A stretch of DNA of 64,000 nt from Legionella bononiensis. GTDB taxonomy: Bacteria; Pseudomonadota; Gammaproteobacteria; Legionellales; Legionellaceae. Below the pieces are notes generated by a model. The model did not search any database and was not told the origin of the DNA. It saw only the letters and a program-made list of their open reading frames with translations. The DNA lies in assembly GCF_016786215.1 (NCBI RefSeq), contig NZ_JADOBG010000002.1, forward strand, positions 1 to 64,000, in the 5' to 3' direction. Position 1 is the first letter of the stretch, and each line of letters starts with the position of its first letter. Below, one piece after another: positions 62,552 through 64,000 of this stretch. Position numbers and translations under genes: made by a program.

Positions 62552-63998
62552 CTACAGCCCTTTGGAGTTCCTTTCCTCGATAAATTGCGTCATCTGTCCT
62601 ACTGTTAACGGTTTACTGCTGTAATAACCTTGCACTTCGAAACAGTGACTTGACCGTAAAAAATTGAGTTGTTCTTCTGTTTCGACACCACCCACCACCA
62701 CATTCAATCCTAATTCTTGCGACAAAGCAATCGTCGATTTGATAATTAAATTATCATTTTCTCTGAGATGAGCATCTTCAATTAAGGTTTGTTTCAGTTT
62801 GATGGATTGGACTGGTGAATTTTTTAAGTGAGATAAAAAAGAATAGCCTGAGCCAAAATTATCAAAAGCAAGCTTTACCCCCATATTGCGAAGCGTACTT
62901 AATGTATCTTCAATCTTTCCCAAAAAATTGACTGCCGTTGCTTCCGTAATTTCAAGCTCTAACCAATCCGATGGCATTTGATATTCTTGTAAAATGTGCT
63001 TCACAGAAGAAATAAACCCTTTGTGTTGAAATTGATGAAGCGAAATATTAATCGCCAGGGTGCAGTTGAAAGGAGCGTAACTCTTTTTCCAATCCACATA
63101 CTGCCTACACGCGGTTCGTAAGACCCATTCACCAATTGGAATAATCAAGTTAAAATGCTCTGCAACGGAAATGAATTCATCAGGAAAAACAACACCTCGC
63201 TTGGGATGTTGCCAACGCAATAAGACCTCCATCCCAACCATAGAATTCGTTTTTAAGTCAACCCGAGGCTGATAAACGAGAAAAAACTCTTGTCGCTCCA
63301 AAGCAAGATGCAACTCGGTCCCTATTCCCAAGCGTTTTGAATATTGTTTTCTAAGAGACGGTGTAAAGATTTGGCAATTATTTCGACCACATTCTTTGGC
63401 GTTGTATAAAGCAATATCGGCATTCTTACGAAGGGTTACTGCCTCCTCACCGGCATCAGGAAAGTAAGCAATTCCTATACTTAGTCCAATCATGACGGTA
63501 TGACCTTTAATAAGGAATGGTTGACCCATCTTTTGAATCATAGTATTGGCCACTAATTTTGCCTGTTGTGGATTATTAATTTCTGTCAAAATAACAGCAA
63601 ACTCATCTCCTCCTAATCGAGCCACACAATCTTCTTCGCGAAGACTTGAGCAAAGACGCTTCGCTACTTCACGCAATAGACCATCACCGACATCATGACC
63701 AAAGCGATCATTCACATTTTTAAAAAAATCCAAATCGATGCTTAACAGAGCCAGATGACGACCGTATCTTTTTGACCTGGCAATCTCACGTTTTAAATCC
63801 AGTTCAAACTGCAATCGATTGGGTAATCGGCTTAATACATCAAAATGGGCTAATTTCGATAATTTCTTTTGTACGCTTTCTAAATCTTTTAGCGTTTTTA
63901 GCAGTTCAGCATTCTTTTTTTCCAAATCCTGGTTCAGTAAATGAAGTTCCCTTGTCTTATTTTCCAACAATAATTCGGCTTCCTCGCGTGCTTTTCTT
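62552..63998 (-). CDS. GGDEF-EAL cyclic-di-GMP protein (5' partial)
   Basis: The frame is open to the right window edge; the TTG at 63970 is not a start, since the upstream codons (ERKAREEAELLLENK) continue the coiled coil that commonly links a sensor domain to GGDEF. GGDEF domain: LDFFKNVNDRFGHDVGD and signature RLGGDEFA intact, so diguanylate cyclase activity is possible. The EAL domain is degenerate: EAL is EVL (in EVLLRW), DDFG is DNFG, K-x-D is KLKQ and the late Glu is replaced in VVVGGVETEEQ. It probably binds rather than cleaves c-di-GMP. Confidence 0.92.
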   Translation of the reverse strand, partial: RKAREEAELLLENKTRELHLLNQDLEKKNAELLKTLKDLESVQKKLSKLAHFDVLSRLPNRLQFELDLKREIARSKRYGRHLALLSIDLDFFKNVNDRFGHDVGDGLLREVAKRLCSSLREEDCVARLGGDEFAVILTEINNPQQAKLVANTMIQKMGQPFLIKGHTVMIGLSIGIAYFPDAGEEAVTLRKNADIALYNAKECGRNNCQIFTPSLRKQYSKRLGIGTELHLALERQEFFLVYQPRVDLKTNSMVGMEVLLRWQHPKRGVVFPDEFISVAEHFNLIIPIGEWVLRTACRQYVDWKKSYAPFNCTLAINISLHQFQHKGFISSVKHILQEYQMPSDWLELEITEATAVNFLGKIEDTLSTLRNMGVKLAFDNFGSGYSFLSHLKNSPVQSIKLKQTLIEDAHLRENDNLIIKSTIALSQELGLNVVVGGVETEEQLNFLRSSHCFEVQGYYSSKPLTVGQMTQFIEERNSKGL

Positions 63999-64000
63999 TC

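Overview
The window is AT-rich gammaproteobacterial DNA, most likely from the Legionellaceae. This is inferred from gene content: an F-type tra block, a helCBA-type metal efflux operon, class I polyhydroxyalkanoate (PHA) genes, and many small Legionella-style cargo genes. No rRNA or tRNA gene was seen, so the assignment is not proven.

Region 1 (1-12.5 kb) is the distal end of an F-type conjugation operon: traG (its 5' end lies outside the window), a membrane protein in the traS position, traD and a 1944-residue traI. TraI carries the MOBF relaxase with the F-like YY-x5-YY tyrosine arrangement, a helicase, and an added C-terminal zinc-finger/Toprim primase-like part. Two small membrane proteins follow. 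A TraM-like gene on the opposite strand faces a 300-bp AT-rich tract (12.6-12.83 kb). That tract holds GGTGTGG repeats and a close match to the F nic site, and I read it as oriT with transfer leading into the rest of the window.

Region 2 (12.9-28.6 kb) is the leading/accessory region. It contains small unknown proteins, two paralogues with a TraB/VirB10-like tail (one frameshifted), a DUF932 gene and a small gene sharing a mirrored 20-bp leader, a HigBA-type toxin-antitoxin pair followed by a helicase-nuclease and an unknown protein (possible defence module), a truncated Abi_2 gene, a possible invertible segment, and a tyrosine recombinase with a DUF1016 nuclease bracketed by related hairpins.

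Region 3 (28-47.1 kb) is a metal/stress island. It is bracketed by 102-bp inverted repeats that are the 3' ends of a tyrosine recombinase gene. It holds a MazG-like protein, dinJ-yafQ, a BigR/SqrR-like ArsR repressor with two operators and a TolC-RND-DUF2892 operon lacking an adaptor, small lipoproteins (one His-rich), a receiver protein, an SmtB-type sensor with a zinc-ribbon protein and a Zn/Cd P-type ATPase, helCBA (RND, adaptor, TolC), a solute-binding protein and a PepSY protein.

Region 4 (47.2-58.4 kb) is decaying accessory DNA: a truncated IS5 element, a frameshifted glyoxalase, a DHFR-like/methyltransferase deletion fusion, GNAT, DUF3987, a PdxH-like oxidase, NIF3-like, hydrolase and MerR-TipAS genes, a RelE/Phd pair, and an ATPase gene preceded by about 0.7 kb of TGTAGC repeats and palindromes.

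Region 5 (58.6-64 kb) looks chromosomal: an exported protein, CspA, PhaB, a fabI relic, PhaC and a GGDEF-EAL protein cut by the window edge.
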